From Planctomycetota bacterium (GTDB lineage: Bacteria > Planctomycetota > Phycisphaerae > Sedimentisphaerales > Anaerohalosphaeraceae), in contig DAOVVQ010000273.1 of assembly GCA_030637065.1 (NCBI GenBank), positions 1 to 5,198 of the forward strand: 5,198 nucleotides of DNA. The letters are read 5' to 3'. Under the pieces are notes generated by a model. The model saw only the letters and a program-made list of their open reading frames with translations. It was not told the origin of the DNA and did no database searches. Below, piece after piece: positions 1-5,198 of this stretch. Made by a program: the position numbers and the translations under genes. The stretch's first letter is position 1. Each line of letters starts with the position of its first letter.

Positions 1-3000
1 ACAGCAAGCAGAAGATCAAGGATCTGACCAAGCGGCTTAAAATAGTCAACAGTATCCTCAACAGTGACAATAAGCCGGAGTGGATGGTATTGGAAGTGGT
101 TCCGGTTATTCCTCCGGATCTGCGTCCGCTGGTGATGCTCGAGAGCGGTAATTTCGCGACGAGCGATCTGAACGATCTTTACAGACGTATTATTAACCGT
201 AACAACCGTTTGAAAAAACTAATCGATCTGAACGCACCTGAGGTTATTATTCGCAATGAAAAGCGGATGCTTCAGCAGGCGGTCGATTCCCTGCTGGACA
301 ACGGCCGTTGTCGTCGTCCGGTTCTCGGCAGCAATAACCGTCCCCTCAAGAGCCTGACGGACATGATCAAGGGCAAGCAGGGCCGGTTCCGCGAGAACCT
401 TCTGGGTAAGCGGGTCGATTACTCGGCACGGTCGGTAATTGTTGTCGGTCCGAAGATGAAACTCCATCAGACCGGTTTGCCGAAGAAGATCGCGCTGGAG
501 CTGTATCAGCCGTTTATTATTCGCAAGCTGAAAGACCGCGGTCTTGCCGATACGATCAAAAGCGCCAAACGCATGCTCGAGCGTCGCGAGGAGCACGTGT
601 GGGATATTCTCGAAGAGGTCATTCACCAGCACCCGGTGATGCTGAACCGGGCTCCTACTCTTCACCGGATGGGCATTCAGGCTTTCGAGCCGGTCCTGGT
701 CGAGGGTAATGCGATCATGCTTCATCCCCTGGTATGCCAGGGCTTTAACGCGGACTTTGACGGCGACCAGATGGCTGTTCACCTGCCTTTGAGTATCGAG
801 GCCCAGGTCGAGGCTCATACGCTTCTGCTGTCGACGAACAGTATTTTCTCCCCGCAGAGCGGGGCTCCGATGCTCGGTCCTTCGCAGGATATCGTGCTCG
901 GTAATTACTATATCACGGTGATGCGTGACGGTGAAAAAGGCGAGGGCATGCTGTTCCGTGATACGTTCGAGGCTATTACGGCCTATGAGACGCACAATGT
1001 CAATGTCCATGCCCGTGTCAAGGTTCGTTTGCCGAAAGGCAAGCGGGTTATCGACGCCGATGGCGAGCGGGAAGGCGGAGTGATCGAGACGACGCCGGGT
1101 CGGTGCCTGTTTAATGACATCCTCGAAGAGAAGATGCCGTTTTATAATATGCTCATGGATAAGAAGAAGCTCGGCGGGGTGATTCAGGATTGCTATGATA
1201 TTGTCGGCAGTAGGGCGACGATCTCACTGCTGGATGATATCAAGGAGATTGGTTTTAAGCATGCCACGCTCGCGGGTTTGAGCTTTGGAATAATCGATTT
1301 GCGGATCCCGCCGGAGAAACAGGGCATCATTGACAGCACGCAGAAGAAGGTTGACCGCATCTGGAAGAATTATCAAAATGGTGTTCTGACCGAAGGCGAG
1401 CGGTACAATCAGGTTATCGACGCCTGGACGCATGCAAGGGTTGCGGTTAGTAACGCGATGATGAACGCGATGAAGAACGACACTCGCGACGGCAAGCTTT
1501 ATCTCAATCCGATCTGGGTTATGCGGGATTCGGGTGCTCGTGGTAGTGTCGACCAGATTCAGCAGCTTGCCGGTATGCGTGCCTTGATGGCCAAGCCCAG
1601 CGGCGATATTATCGAAACTCCGATCCTGTCGAACTTCCGGGAGGGTCTTAACGTTCTCGAGTACTTCAGTTCGACTCACGGTGCACGCAAGGGTCTGGCT
1701 GATACGGCACTCAAGACGGCGGATTCCGGTTACCTGACCCGTAAGTTAGCTGATGTCGCCCAGAATGTTATGACTACGCGGATTGACTGCGGGACATTGC
1801 AGGGTATTACCAAGACGACGGTCTATAAAGGCGAGACGGTGGATGTTCCGCTCCGGCAGATCATCATTGGCCGGACGGCTCGCGATAACATTCGCAACCC
1901 GATGACCGATGAGATGATCGTTCATGAAAACGAGATCATCACACCCAAGGCAGCCGAGAGCATAGAGTCGCTCGGTCTGGACGCTATTCGTGTACGCAGT
2001 CCGCTGACGTGCGAGAGCGAGACGGGTATTTGTGCGAAATGCTACGGTTGGGACCTGAGCACGGGCAGGCTTGTCGAGCTGGGTCTTGCAGTTGGCATCA
2101 TCGGGGCACAGTCGATTGGCGAGCCCGGAACTCAGCTTACGATGCGTACGTTCCATACCGGTGGTATTGCCGAGATCGCGGTTCTGGAGACCGAGCAAAA
2201 GTCGCCCCGGGACGGAACCGTGAAGTATCATGACATCAACGCCGTTATGGTTGACACCGGCGACGGCAAGGAGCAGTTGATCGCCCTGAAACGCAACGGT
2301 GAGATGGCGGTTACCGATGAAAAGGGCAGGGAGCTTGAGCGGTTTAAGATTCCGTATGGCGGCGTGATCGTTGTCAAGGACGGCGAACAGGTCAGCAAGG
2401 GCGACCGCCTGTTCCAGTGGGACCCGCATCGTGTGCCAATTCTTGCGGAAGTTAGCGGTCTTGTCCGCCTCGTTGATGTAGTTGAAGGCGAGACGATGCG
2501 TGTCGAAGAGGAGCGCAAGGGTCAGTTGGGCCGTCCCGTGGTTATCGAGCATAAGGGCGACAAGCATCCTCAGGTTATCATCGAGGATTCCGAGGGTAAG
2601 ATCCTTGACGTTCACTACCTTCCCGCCAAGGGCCGTATCGAGGTCGACGAAGGCCAGGAGGTCAAGGCCGGCGAGTTGCTTGCCCGTTTGCCTCGCGGCA
2701 GTGGCGGAACTCAGGATATTACCGGTGGCCTTCCGCGTGTAACCGAGATATTCGAGGCCCGCAAGCCCAAGGAGCCGGCTGCGATGGCGGAGATCAGCGG
2801 CGTTGTGGAGCTTAAAAGTGATAAGCGTCGCGGCAAGATGACAATTACCATTCGCAGCGAAAGCGGGATGGAAAAAGAGCATCATGTTCCGCGTGACAGG
2901 CATCTGAACTTCCATACCGGTGATGTGGTGGAAGCCGGCGATGCATTGACGGACGGGCCGCTGGTACCGCATGATATTTTGCGGATCAAGGGCGAAGAGG

Positions 3001-3659
3001 CCCTTCAGCGGTATCTGTTGCGGGAGATCCAGAATGTGTATCGCGCCCAGAGCGTCAACATCAGCGACAAGCATATTGAGATTATCATCTCCCAGATGAT
3101 GCATAAAATTGAGATCGAAAACGTCGGAGATACCGACTATCTGCCTGGCGAAGTCATAGATAAGCTCGAGTTTCGTCATGCCAACGAGGATCTTGGCAAG
3201 AAGATACGCGTTTCCGATGTCGGTGACACGGATCTTGAGGCTGAGAAGCTTATTACCAGGGAAGAGCTGGATGCGGCCAATGAAAAGGTCGAGATGCTTG
3301 GCGGCACACCTGCCAAGGGCAAAAAGCCCCGACCGGCATCGGCCAATACGCTTTTGTTGGGGATTACGAAGGCTTCGCTCCAGTCCGAGAGCTTTATTTC
3401 GGCGGCGAGCTTCCAGGAGACAACAAAGGTCTTGACTGAGGCGTCACTTTCGGGTAAAATAGACAGGCTTCGCGGCTTGAAAGAGAATGTGATATTGGGG
3501 CATTTGATCCCAGCGGGAACGGCGTTTAAGCCTCACCTTGATTTGCGTGTCAAGCATACGGTCGAGCCTCCGGTTCCCAAGCAGCTTGAAGAGCTTCGCG
3601 AGGTCAAAGAGGCTGAGGCAGCGGCTGAGAAGGCGGTTAAGGAGGCCCTGGGGCTTTAA
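1..3659 (+). CDS. rpoC: DNA-directed RNA polymerase subunit beta' (5' partial)
   Basis: This is the largest subunit of the RNA polymerase core and carries the catalytic Mg-binding loop. The frame is open from base 3, upstream of the first ATG at 84, and the residues there (…LTKRLKIVNS…NKPEWM) already align with beta', so the gene is cut by the window edge and does not start at 84. Numbering residues from base 3, 1218 are visible. By alignment from memory to E. coli beta' about 200-210 N-terminal residues are missing, including the first zinc ribbon, giving a full length near 1,430. Visible landmarks: LGKRVDYSARSVIVVGP; the catalytic NADFDGDQM at about 249-257, with its three aspartates; the bridge helix beginning HGARKGLADTALKTA at about 559; the second zinc site, Cys596, Cys670, Cys677 and Cys680 (the last three spaced C-x6-C-x2-C); and GAQSIGEPGTQLTMRTFH of the trigger loop. 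About 180 residues then separate MRTFHTGG from TQDITGGLPRVTEIFEAR, which matches the SI3-type insertion of E. coli-like and PVC polymerases. The C-terminus keeps LLGITKASL…ESFISAASFQETTKVLTEA and ends in a short Ala/Glu/Lys-rich tail. rpoB is expected just upstream. No frameshift or missing key residue was seen. Confidence 0.98.
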   Translation, partial: SKQKIKDLTKRLKIVNSILNSDNKPEWMVLEVVPVIPPDLRPLVMLESGNFATSDLNDLYRRIINRNNRLKKLIDLNAPEVIIRNEKRMLQQAVDSLLDNGRCRRPVLGSNNRPLKSLTDMIKGKQGRFRENLLGKRVDYSARSVIVVGPKMKLHQTGLPKKIALELYQPFIIRKLKDRGLADTIKSAKRMLERREEHVWDILEEVIHQHPVMLNRAPTLHRMGIQAFEPVLVEGNAIMLHPLVCQGFNADFDGDQMAVHLPLSIEAQVEAHTLLLSTNSIFSPQSGAPMLGPSQDIVLGNYYITVMRDGEKGEGMLFRDTFEAITAYETHNVNVHARVKVRLPKGKRVIDADGEREGGVIETTPGRCLFNDILEEKMPFYNMLMDKKKLGGVIQDCYDIVGSRATISLLDDIKEIGFKHATLAGLSFGIIDLRIPPEKQGIIDSTQKKVDRIWKNYQNGVLTEGERYNQVIDAWTHARVAVSNAMMNAMKNDTRDGKLYLNPIWVMRDSGARGSVDQIQQLAGMRALMAKPSGDIIETPILSNFREGLNVLEYFSSTHGARKGLADTALKTADSGYLTRKLADVAQNVMTTRIDCGTLQGITKTTVYKGETVDVPLRQIIIGRTARDNIRNPMTDEMIVHENEIITPKAAESIESLGLDAIRVRSPLTCESETGICAKCYGWDLSTGRLVELGLAVGIIGAQSIGEPGTQLTMRTFHTGGIAEIAVLETEQKSPRDGTVKYHDINAVMVDTGDGKEQLIALKRNGEMAVTDEKGRELERFKIPYGGVIVVKDGEQVSKGDRLFQWDPHRVPILAEVSGLVRLVDVVEGETMRVEEERKGQLGRPVVIEHKGDKHPQVIIEDSEGKILDVHYLPAKGRIEVDEGQEVKAGELLARLPRGSGGTQDITGGLPRVTEIFEARKPKEPAAMAEISGVVELKSDKRRGKMTITIRSESGMEKEHHVPRDRHLNFHTGDVVEAGDALTDGPLVPHDILRIKGEEALQRYLLREIQNVYRAQSVNISDKHIEIIISQMMHKIEIENVGDTDYLPGEVIDKLEFRHANEDLGKKIRVSDVGDTDLEAEKLITREELDAANEKVEMLGGTPAKGKKPRPASANTLLLGITKASLQSESFISAASFQETTKVLTEASLSGKIDRLRGLKENVILGHLIPAGTAFKPHLDLRVKHTVEPPVPKQLEELREVKEAEAAAEKAVKEALGL

Positions 3660-3740
3660 CCTGACGTGGCCGACGGGAAAGACGGGGCCGGAAAAGTGGT
3701 CTTGTTGGTTGGGATAGAGGTTTTTGGTACTTTAGCTGGC

Positions 3741-3768
3741 TTGAGTTTGTCAGTGGGATAAATAGAAT
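3741..3768 (+). promoter_or_regulatory. Candidate sigma-70-type promoter for rpsL-rpsG
   Basis: TTGAGT at 3741-3746 (4 of 6 matches to TTGACA) and TAGAAT at 3763-3768 (5 of 6 matches to TATAAT) are separated by 16 bases. Initiation would fall near 3775, leaving a leader of about 40 bases before the rpsL ATG. The position, in the longest gap upstream of rpsL and with no terminator between it and the gene, suits a promoter for the rpsL-rpsG pair. The surrounding sequence is AT-rich, so a chance match is possible. A weaker alternative is TTGGTT at 3705-3710 with TACTTT at 3728-3733 (17-base spacer). Confidence 0.45.
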
Positions 3769-3807
3769 TGGTTTTGAGTTTTTTGTAAATTTTGTATTTT
3801 GAGGTTT

Positions 3808-3811
3808 GGAG
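3808..3811 (+). promoter_or_regulatory. Shine-Dalgarno site that fixes the rpsL start
   Basis: GGAG at 3808-3811 lies 5 bases before the ATG at 3817, with a second GAGG at 3801-3804. Together they choose the ATG that begins MPTINQLV over the in-frame TTG at 3799. Starting at that TTG would place these purines inside the gene and add six residues not found in S12 proteins. Confidence 0.7.
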
Positions 3812-3816
3812 CGATT

Positions 3817-4179
3817 ATGCCGACTATTAATCAGTTAGTCAGGAATGGAAGAAAGCGAAAAGGCAAGAAGCGTGTTTCCGATATTACCGGGTGCCCGCAG
3901 AAGCGTGGTGTCTGTCTGATCGTCAGGACACAGACGCCTAAGAAGCCGAACTCGGCTCTGCGAAAGATCGCGCGTGTGCGGTTGACCAACGGTAAGGAGG
4001 TCACTGCCTATATCCCCGGTATAGATCATAACCTGCAGGAGCATAGTACGGTTCTAATCCGTGGCGGCAGGGTTCGTGACTTGCCTGGTGTTCGATATCA
4101 TATTGTCCGCGGCGTGCTTGATACGGCGGGAGTCAGTGGCCGTAAGCAGGGCCGCAGTAAGTACGGGGCGAAAAAGTAA
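3817..4179 (+). CDS. rpsL: 30S ribosomal protein S12
   Basis: S12 is a core protein of the small subunit at the decoding centre and takes part in codon-anticodon proofreading and tRNA selection. The product is 120 residues, against 124 in E. coli, and covers the whole family from MPTINQLVR to SKYGAKK. Visible motifs are CPQKRGVC (26-33), TPKKPNSALRK (40-50), HNLQEHS (71-77) and GGRVRDLPGVRYH (83-95). Lys42 matches the E. coli lysine at which many streptomycin-resistance changes occur. The second such position is Arg87 here instead of lysine. Asp88 matches the aspartate that RimO methylthiolates in E. coli. The segment VSDITG before the first Cys and CLIVRTQ before TPKKPN differ from the common KSPAL and CTRVYTT forms. 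The N-terminal extension is strongly basic, as usual for rRNA contact. The gene begins 157 bases after rpoC and is followed 44 bases later by rpsG. Confidence 0.98.
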   Translation: MPTINQLVRNGRKRKGKKRVSDITGCPQKRGVCLIVRTQTPKKPNSALRKIARVRLTNGKEVTAYIPGIDHNLQEHSTVLIRGGRVRDLPGVRYHIVRGVLDTAGVSGRKQGRSKYGAKK

Positions 4180-4186
4180 TTTAAGG

Positions 4187-4200
4187 CGGCAATTAAGCCG
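4187..4200 (+). other. Small hairpin in the rpsL-rpsG gap
   Basis: CGGC (4187-4190) and GCCG (4197-4200) can pair across an AATTAA loop, just after the rpsL stop and 23 bases before the rpsG ATG. The stem is only four GC pairs and no T run follows, so it is not a terminator. In E. coli S7 represses translation by binding the rpsL-rpsG intercistronic RNA. A similar role here is only conceivable: the gap is 44 bases, shorter than the E. coli one. Confidence 0.3.
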
Positions 4201-4223
4201 GTAGTAATTAAAAAGGTAGAGCA

Positions 4224-4697
4224 ATGGCAAAGAAATTTACAGCGTCTGTATCGCAGTTGAAACCGGATCCGGTTTTTGAGAGCAAACTGGTTGCGAAATT
4301 TATTAATTGTCTTATGCTTGACGGCAAGAAGAGCATAGCGCAAAAGGTCTTTTATGACGCGATGGATGTGATTTCCAAGCGTATAGAGGACGTTGAGCCG
4401 CTGGAGGTCTTCGAGACGGCGATAACTAATGTCAAGCCCAAGCTGGAGGTTCGCAGCAAACGTGTCGGCGGTGCCAGCTATCAGGTTCCGATGCAGGTCA
4501 AGACCAAGCGTCAATTGTCGCTTGCTTTTCGCTGGATCTTAGCTGCCGCCCGCGGCAAGAAGGGCAAACCGATGAAGCTTCGGCTGGCTGGGGAGCTTAT
4601 GGATGCCTATAAGAAGGAAGGCGCGGCGATGACGACGCGTGAGAACGTCCACAGGATGGCAGAGGCCAACAAGGCGTTCGCTCACTTCGCCTGGTAA
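4224..4697 (+). CDS. rpsG: 30S ribosomal protein S7
   Basis: S7 binds the 3' major domain of 16S rRNA, starts assembly of the 30S head, and lies near the E-site tRNA and mRNA exit. The product is 157 residues, a normal length (about 156 in most bacteria). The family pattern is complete: DPVFESKLVAKFINCLMLDG near residues 16-35, then the motif KRVGGASYQVPMQVK at about 79-93, then the C-terminal helix TTRENVHRMAEANKAFAHFAW ending in the usual aromatic tail. The start is supported by AAAGG at 4212-4216, seven bases before the ATG, and by the N-terminus MAKKFTAS. The gene lies 44 bases after rpsL with no terminator between, so the two are almost certainly co-transcribed. A strong terminator begins 13 bases after its stop codon. 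No unusual residues or breaks were seen. Confidence 0.98.
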   Translation: MAKKFTASVSQLKPDPVFESKLVAKFINCLMLDGKKSIAQKVFYDAMDVISKRIEDVEPLEVFETAITNVKPKLEVRSKRVGGASYQVPMQVKTKRQLSLAFRWILAAARGKKGKPMKLRLAGELMDAYKKEGAAMTTRENVHRMAEANKAFAHFAW

Positions 4698-4710
4698 TAT
4701 TCCGACTAAT

Positions 4711-4755
4711 AAACTGCCACGGTGCATTTGTTCTGATGACCGTGGCAGTTTTTTT
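4711..4755 (+). terminator. Intrinsic terminator after rpsG
   Basis: A perfect 12-base stem (4711-4722 with 4740-4751, core ACTGCCACGG / CCGTGGCAGT) encloses a 17-base loop and runs into seven consecutive T (4749-4755), followed by more AT. Adding the U-A pair 4723/4739 extends the stem to 13. This is a textbook Rho-independent terminator on the + strand. It starts 13 bases after the rpsG stop and should end the rpsL-rpsG transcript before fusA. On the opposite strand the tract after the stem is poorer in T, so it looks mainly one-directional. Confidence 0.92.
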
Positions 4756-4758
4756 ATT

Positions 4759-4865
4759 TATATAGGTCCCCTGAAAAACAGGGTGTATTCCACTGCCAGC
4801 GTTGTTTTTGTTCCAAAAACAACGACCATAGCAAGGGTGCCACAGTTTTTCAGAGGTCTCATATA
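4759..4865. repeat. 107-base symmetric imperfect palindrome (possible MITE-like element)
   Basis: The outer arms 4759-4779 and 4845-4865 are inverted repeats of 21 bases matching at 17 positions without gaps. The innermost nine (CTGAAAAAC / GTTTTTCAG) are perfect and both outer ends begin TATAT. The centre is a perfect 11-base stem, CGTTGTTTTTG (4800-4810) and CAAAAACAACG (4814-4824), around a TTC loop. The two parts share one axis at base 4812, because the unpaired stretches between arm and centre are both exactly 20 bases (4780-4799 and 4825-4844). As RNA or single-stranded DNA this would form a long hairpin with one large internal loop. No protein is encoded. Size, TA-rich ends and palindromic form recall small non-autonomous repeats such as Correia or ERIC elements, but no sequence kinship to them is claimed. 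A cis-acting control structure for fusA is the alternative. Confidence 0.6.
4800..4824. repeat. Perfect 11-bp hairpin at the palindrome centre
   Basis: CGTTGTTTTTG is followed after three bases by its exact reverse complement. The following sequence (ACCATAGC) has no T run, so this is not a classic terminator on the + strand. The minus strand likewise has no T run right after the stem. It is the most regular part of the larger 4759-4865 structure. Confidence 0.75.
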
Positions 4866-4915
4866 GGGCCGCGTATGTCAAATTAGCCCATAAAGGGCGA
4901 TATTGCGAGACGTAT
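4866..4915 (+). promoter_or_regulatory. fusA leader with small hairpin and weak ribosome binding site
   Basis: This 50-base stretch precedes the fusA ATG. GCCC (4886-4889) and GGGC (4895-4898) can pair around ATAAA. No GGAG-like sequence lies 5-10 bases before the ATG: the nearest purine run there is GCGAGA at 4905-4910, and AAAGGG at 4892-4897 is 18 bases away and half inside the hairpin stem. A three-codon reading frame, ATG TCA AAT TAG, occupies 4875-4886. Its context (CGTATGTC) resembles the true start (CGTATATGTC). No convincing promoter was found here. Confidence 0.35.
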
Positions 4916-5198
4916 ATGTCGAGTGGTTTGGAAAAACTCAGGAATATCGGGATAATGGCGCATATCGACGCCGGCAAGACGACGGTGACCGAGCGTATTT
5001 TGTATTATTCCGGCAAGATATATAAGATGGGTGAGGTGCATCAGGGCACCGCGGTGATGGATTTCATGGAGGAAGAGCAGCAGCGGGGCATTACGATCAC
5101 TTCGGCTGCGACGCGATGTCCGTGGCACGATTACGAGATCAACCTGATCGATACCCCCGGGCACGTCGATTTTACGGCTGAGGTTGAGCGTTCTCTTC
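4916..5198 (+). CDS. fusA: Elongation factor G, N-terminal part (3' partial)
   Basis: EF-G is the GTPase that drives tRNA-mRNA translocation on the ribosome and assists ribosome recycling. The 94 visible codons begin MSSGLEKLRNIGIMAHIDAG and run off the window end inside the GTPase domain. The G1 P-loop is AHIDAGKTT (15-23), the G2/switch I motif is RGITI (57-61, with Thr60), and the G3 motif is DTPGH (79-83, with His83, the catalytic histidine in this family). GEVHQGTAVMDFMEEEQQ and FTAEVERSL also match EF-G. The ATG at 4916 is chosen because the N-terminus has the right length for EF-G and no upstream in-frame start gives family sequence, though its ribosome binding site is poor. The position after rpsG is the classical str order. 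The residues IGIMAHIDAG, ILYYSG and NLIDTPGHVDF also recall the divergent EF-G subfamilies related to mitochondrial EF-Gs found in Planctomycetes and spirochaetes. The fragment is too short to place it. Confidence 0.95.
   Translation, partial: MSSGLEKLRNIGIMAHIDAGKTTVTERILYYSGKIYKMGEVHQGTAVMDFMEEEQQRGITITSAATRCPWHDYEINLIDTPGHVDFTAEVERSL

Larger units (their letters stand above)
3660..3816 (+). other. C-poor intergenic leader between rpoC and rpsL
   Basis: This 157-base gap has no coding sequence. From 3691 to 3816 the + strand holds only six C residues in 126 bases, the rest being mostly T, G and A, so an RNA from here could form little GC pairing. No intrinsic terminator follows rpoC. The only inverted repeat noticed near the stop is a pair of GGCC tetramers (3668-3671 and 3686-3689) without a following T run. 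Read-through from rpoC into rpsL is therefore possible, in addition to the promoter candidate listed separately. Confidence 0.6.

Noticed and set aside
84..86. ATG at 84 as the rpoC start
   Set aside because: The frame is open to base 3 and the upstream residues align with internal beta' sequence, so this is an internal methionine of a truncated gene.
219..1679. Minus-strand open frames of 263 and 151 codons opposite rpoC
   Set aside because: Both mirror conserved beta' motifs on the + strand and show no protein-like features of their own.
1746..3179. Long minus-strand open frame of 477 codons inside rpoC
   Set aside because: It lies wholly opposite an unmistakable, uninterrupted beta' coding region. 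The translation shows no recognisable domain, and long antisense frames are common opposite such genes.
2009..3435. Short + strand open frames in other frames inside rpoC (74, 86 and 85 codons)
   Set aside because: They overlap rpoC fully, and their composition is rich in Arg and Ser as expected from frame-shifted reading of that gene.
3660..3695. Possible rpoC terminator from GGCC repeats after the stop codon
   Set aside because: The stem would be four pairs with a 14-base loop and no T run follows.
3799..3816. TTG start for rpsL giving a six-residue extension
   Set aside because: S12 proteins start at the M(P/A)T(I/V)NQLV sequence, and the Shine-Dalgarno lies between the TTG and that ATG.
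4837..4865. Possible fusA promoter GTGCCA-17-CATATA in the right arm of the palindrome
   Set aside because: It matches consensus at only four and three positions. It would be well placed, but is too weak to list as a feature without transcript data.
4639..4866. 75-codon + strand frame running from inside rpsG across the terminator
   Set aside because: It is out of frame in rpsG and then reads through the terminator and palindrome. No ribosome binding site or protein-like sequence was seen.
4597..5164. Minus-strand frames of 126 and 93 codons opposite rpsG and fusA
   Set aside because: They run opposite conserved genes and through the terminator and palindrome, with no recognisable motif.
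1..5198. CRISPR array, tRNA, rRNA or insertion-sequence transposase
   Set aside because: No regularly spaced repeats, tRNA-like cloverleaf, rRNA sequence or transposase-like frame was seen. The gaps are short and accounted for above.

Overview
The window is a bacterial transcription/translation housekeeping locus, read entirely on the + strand: the 3' part of rpoC (RNA polymerase beta' subunit), complete rpsL (ribosomal protein S12), complete rpsG (ribosomal protein S7), and the first 94 codons of fusA (elongation factor G). This is the conserved rpoBC-str arrangement. Base composition looks to be about half G+C. The protein sequences fit the Planctomycetes/PVC group, perhaps Phycisphaerae-like (YSARSVIVVGP in beta', an SI3-type insertion in the trigger loop, the S12 variant CLIVRTQTPKKPN). 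That placement is from memory of family sequences and is tentative.

Layout. 1-3659: rpoC, entering in frame at base 3 and lacking roughly the first 200 residues. 3660-3816: a 157-base gap, very poor in C on the + strand, with a good sigma-70-type promoter candidate (TTGAGT-16-TAGAAT) and a clear Shine-Dalgarno before rpsL. 3817-4179: rpsL. 4180-4223: a short intercistronic gap with a small GC hairpin. 4224-4697: rpsG. 4698-4915: a 218-base gap holding a strong intrinsic terminator, then a 107-base imperfect palindrome with an AT-rich perfect hairpin at its exact centre, then a short fusA leader with a second small hairpin and no good Shine-Dalgarno. 4916-5198: start of fusA, running off the end.

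How it works together. Beta' is part of the RNA polymerase core. S12 and S7 are 30S proteins of the decoding centre and head, and EF-G drives translocation past them. In the classical str operon rpsL, rpsG and fusA share one transcript. Here a strong terminator lies between rpsG and fusA, so fusA probably has its own promoter or depends on read-through.

No wholly novel gene system is visible. The points most worth a second look are the symmetric palindrome upstream of fusA (possible MITE-like repeat or RNA control element), the terminator splitting the str cluster, and a natural arginine in S12 at the position where Lys-to-Arg gives streptomycin resistance in other bacteria.
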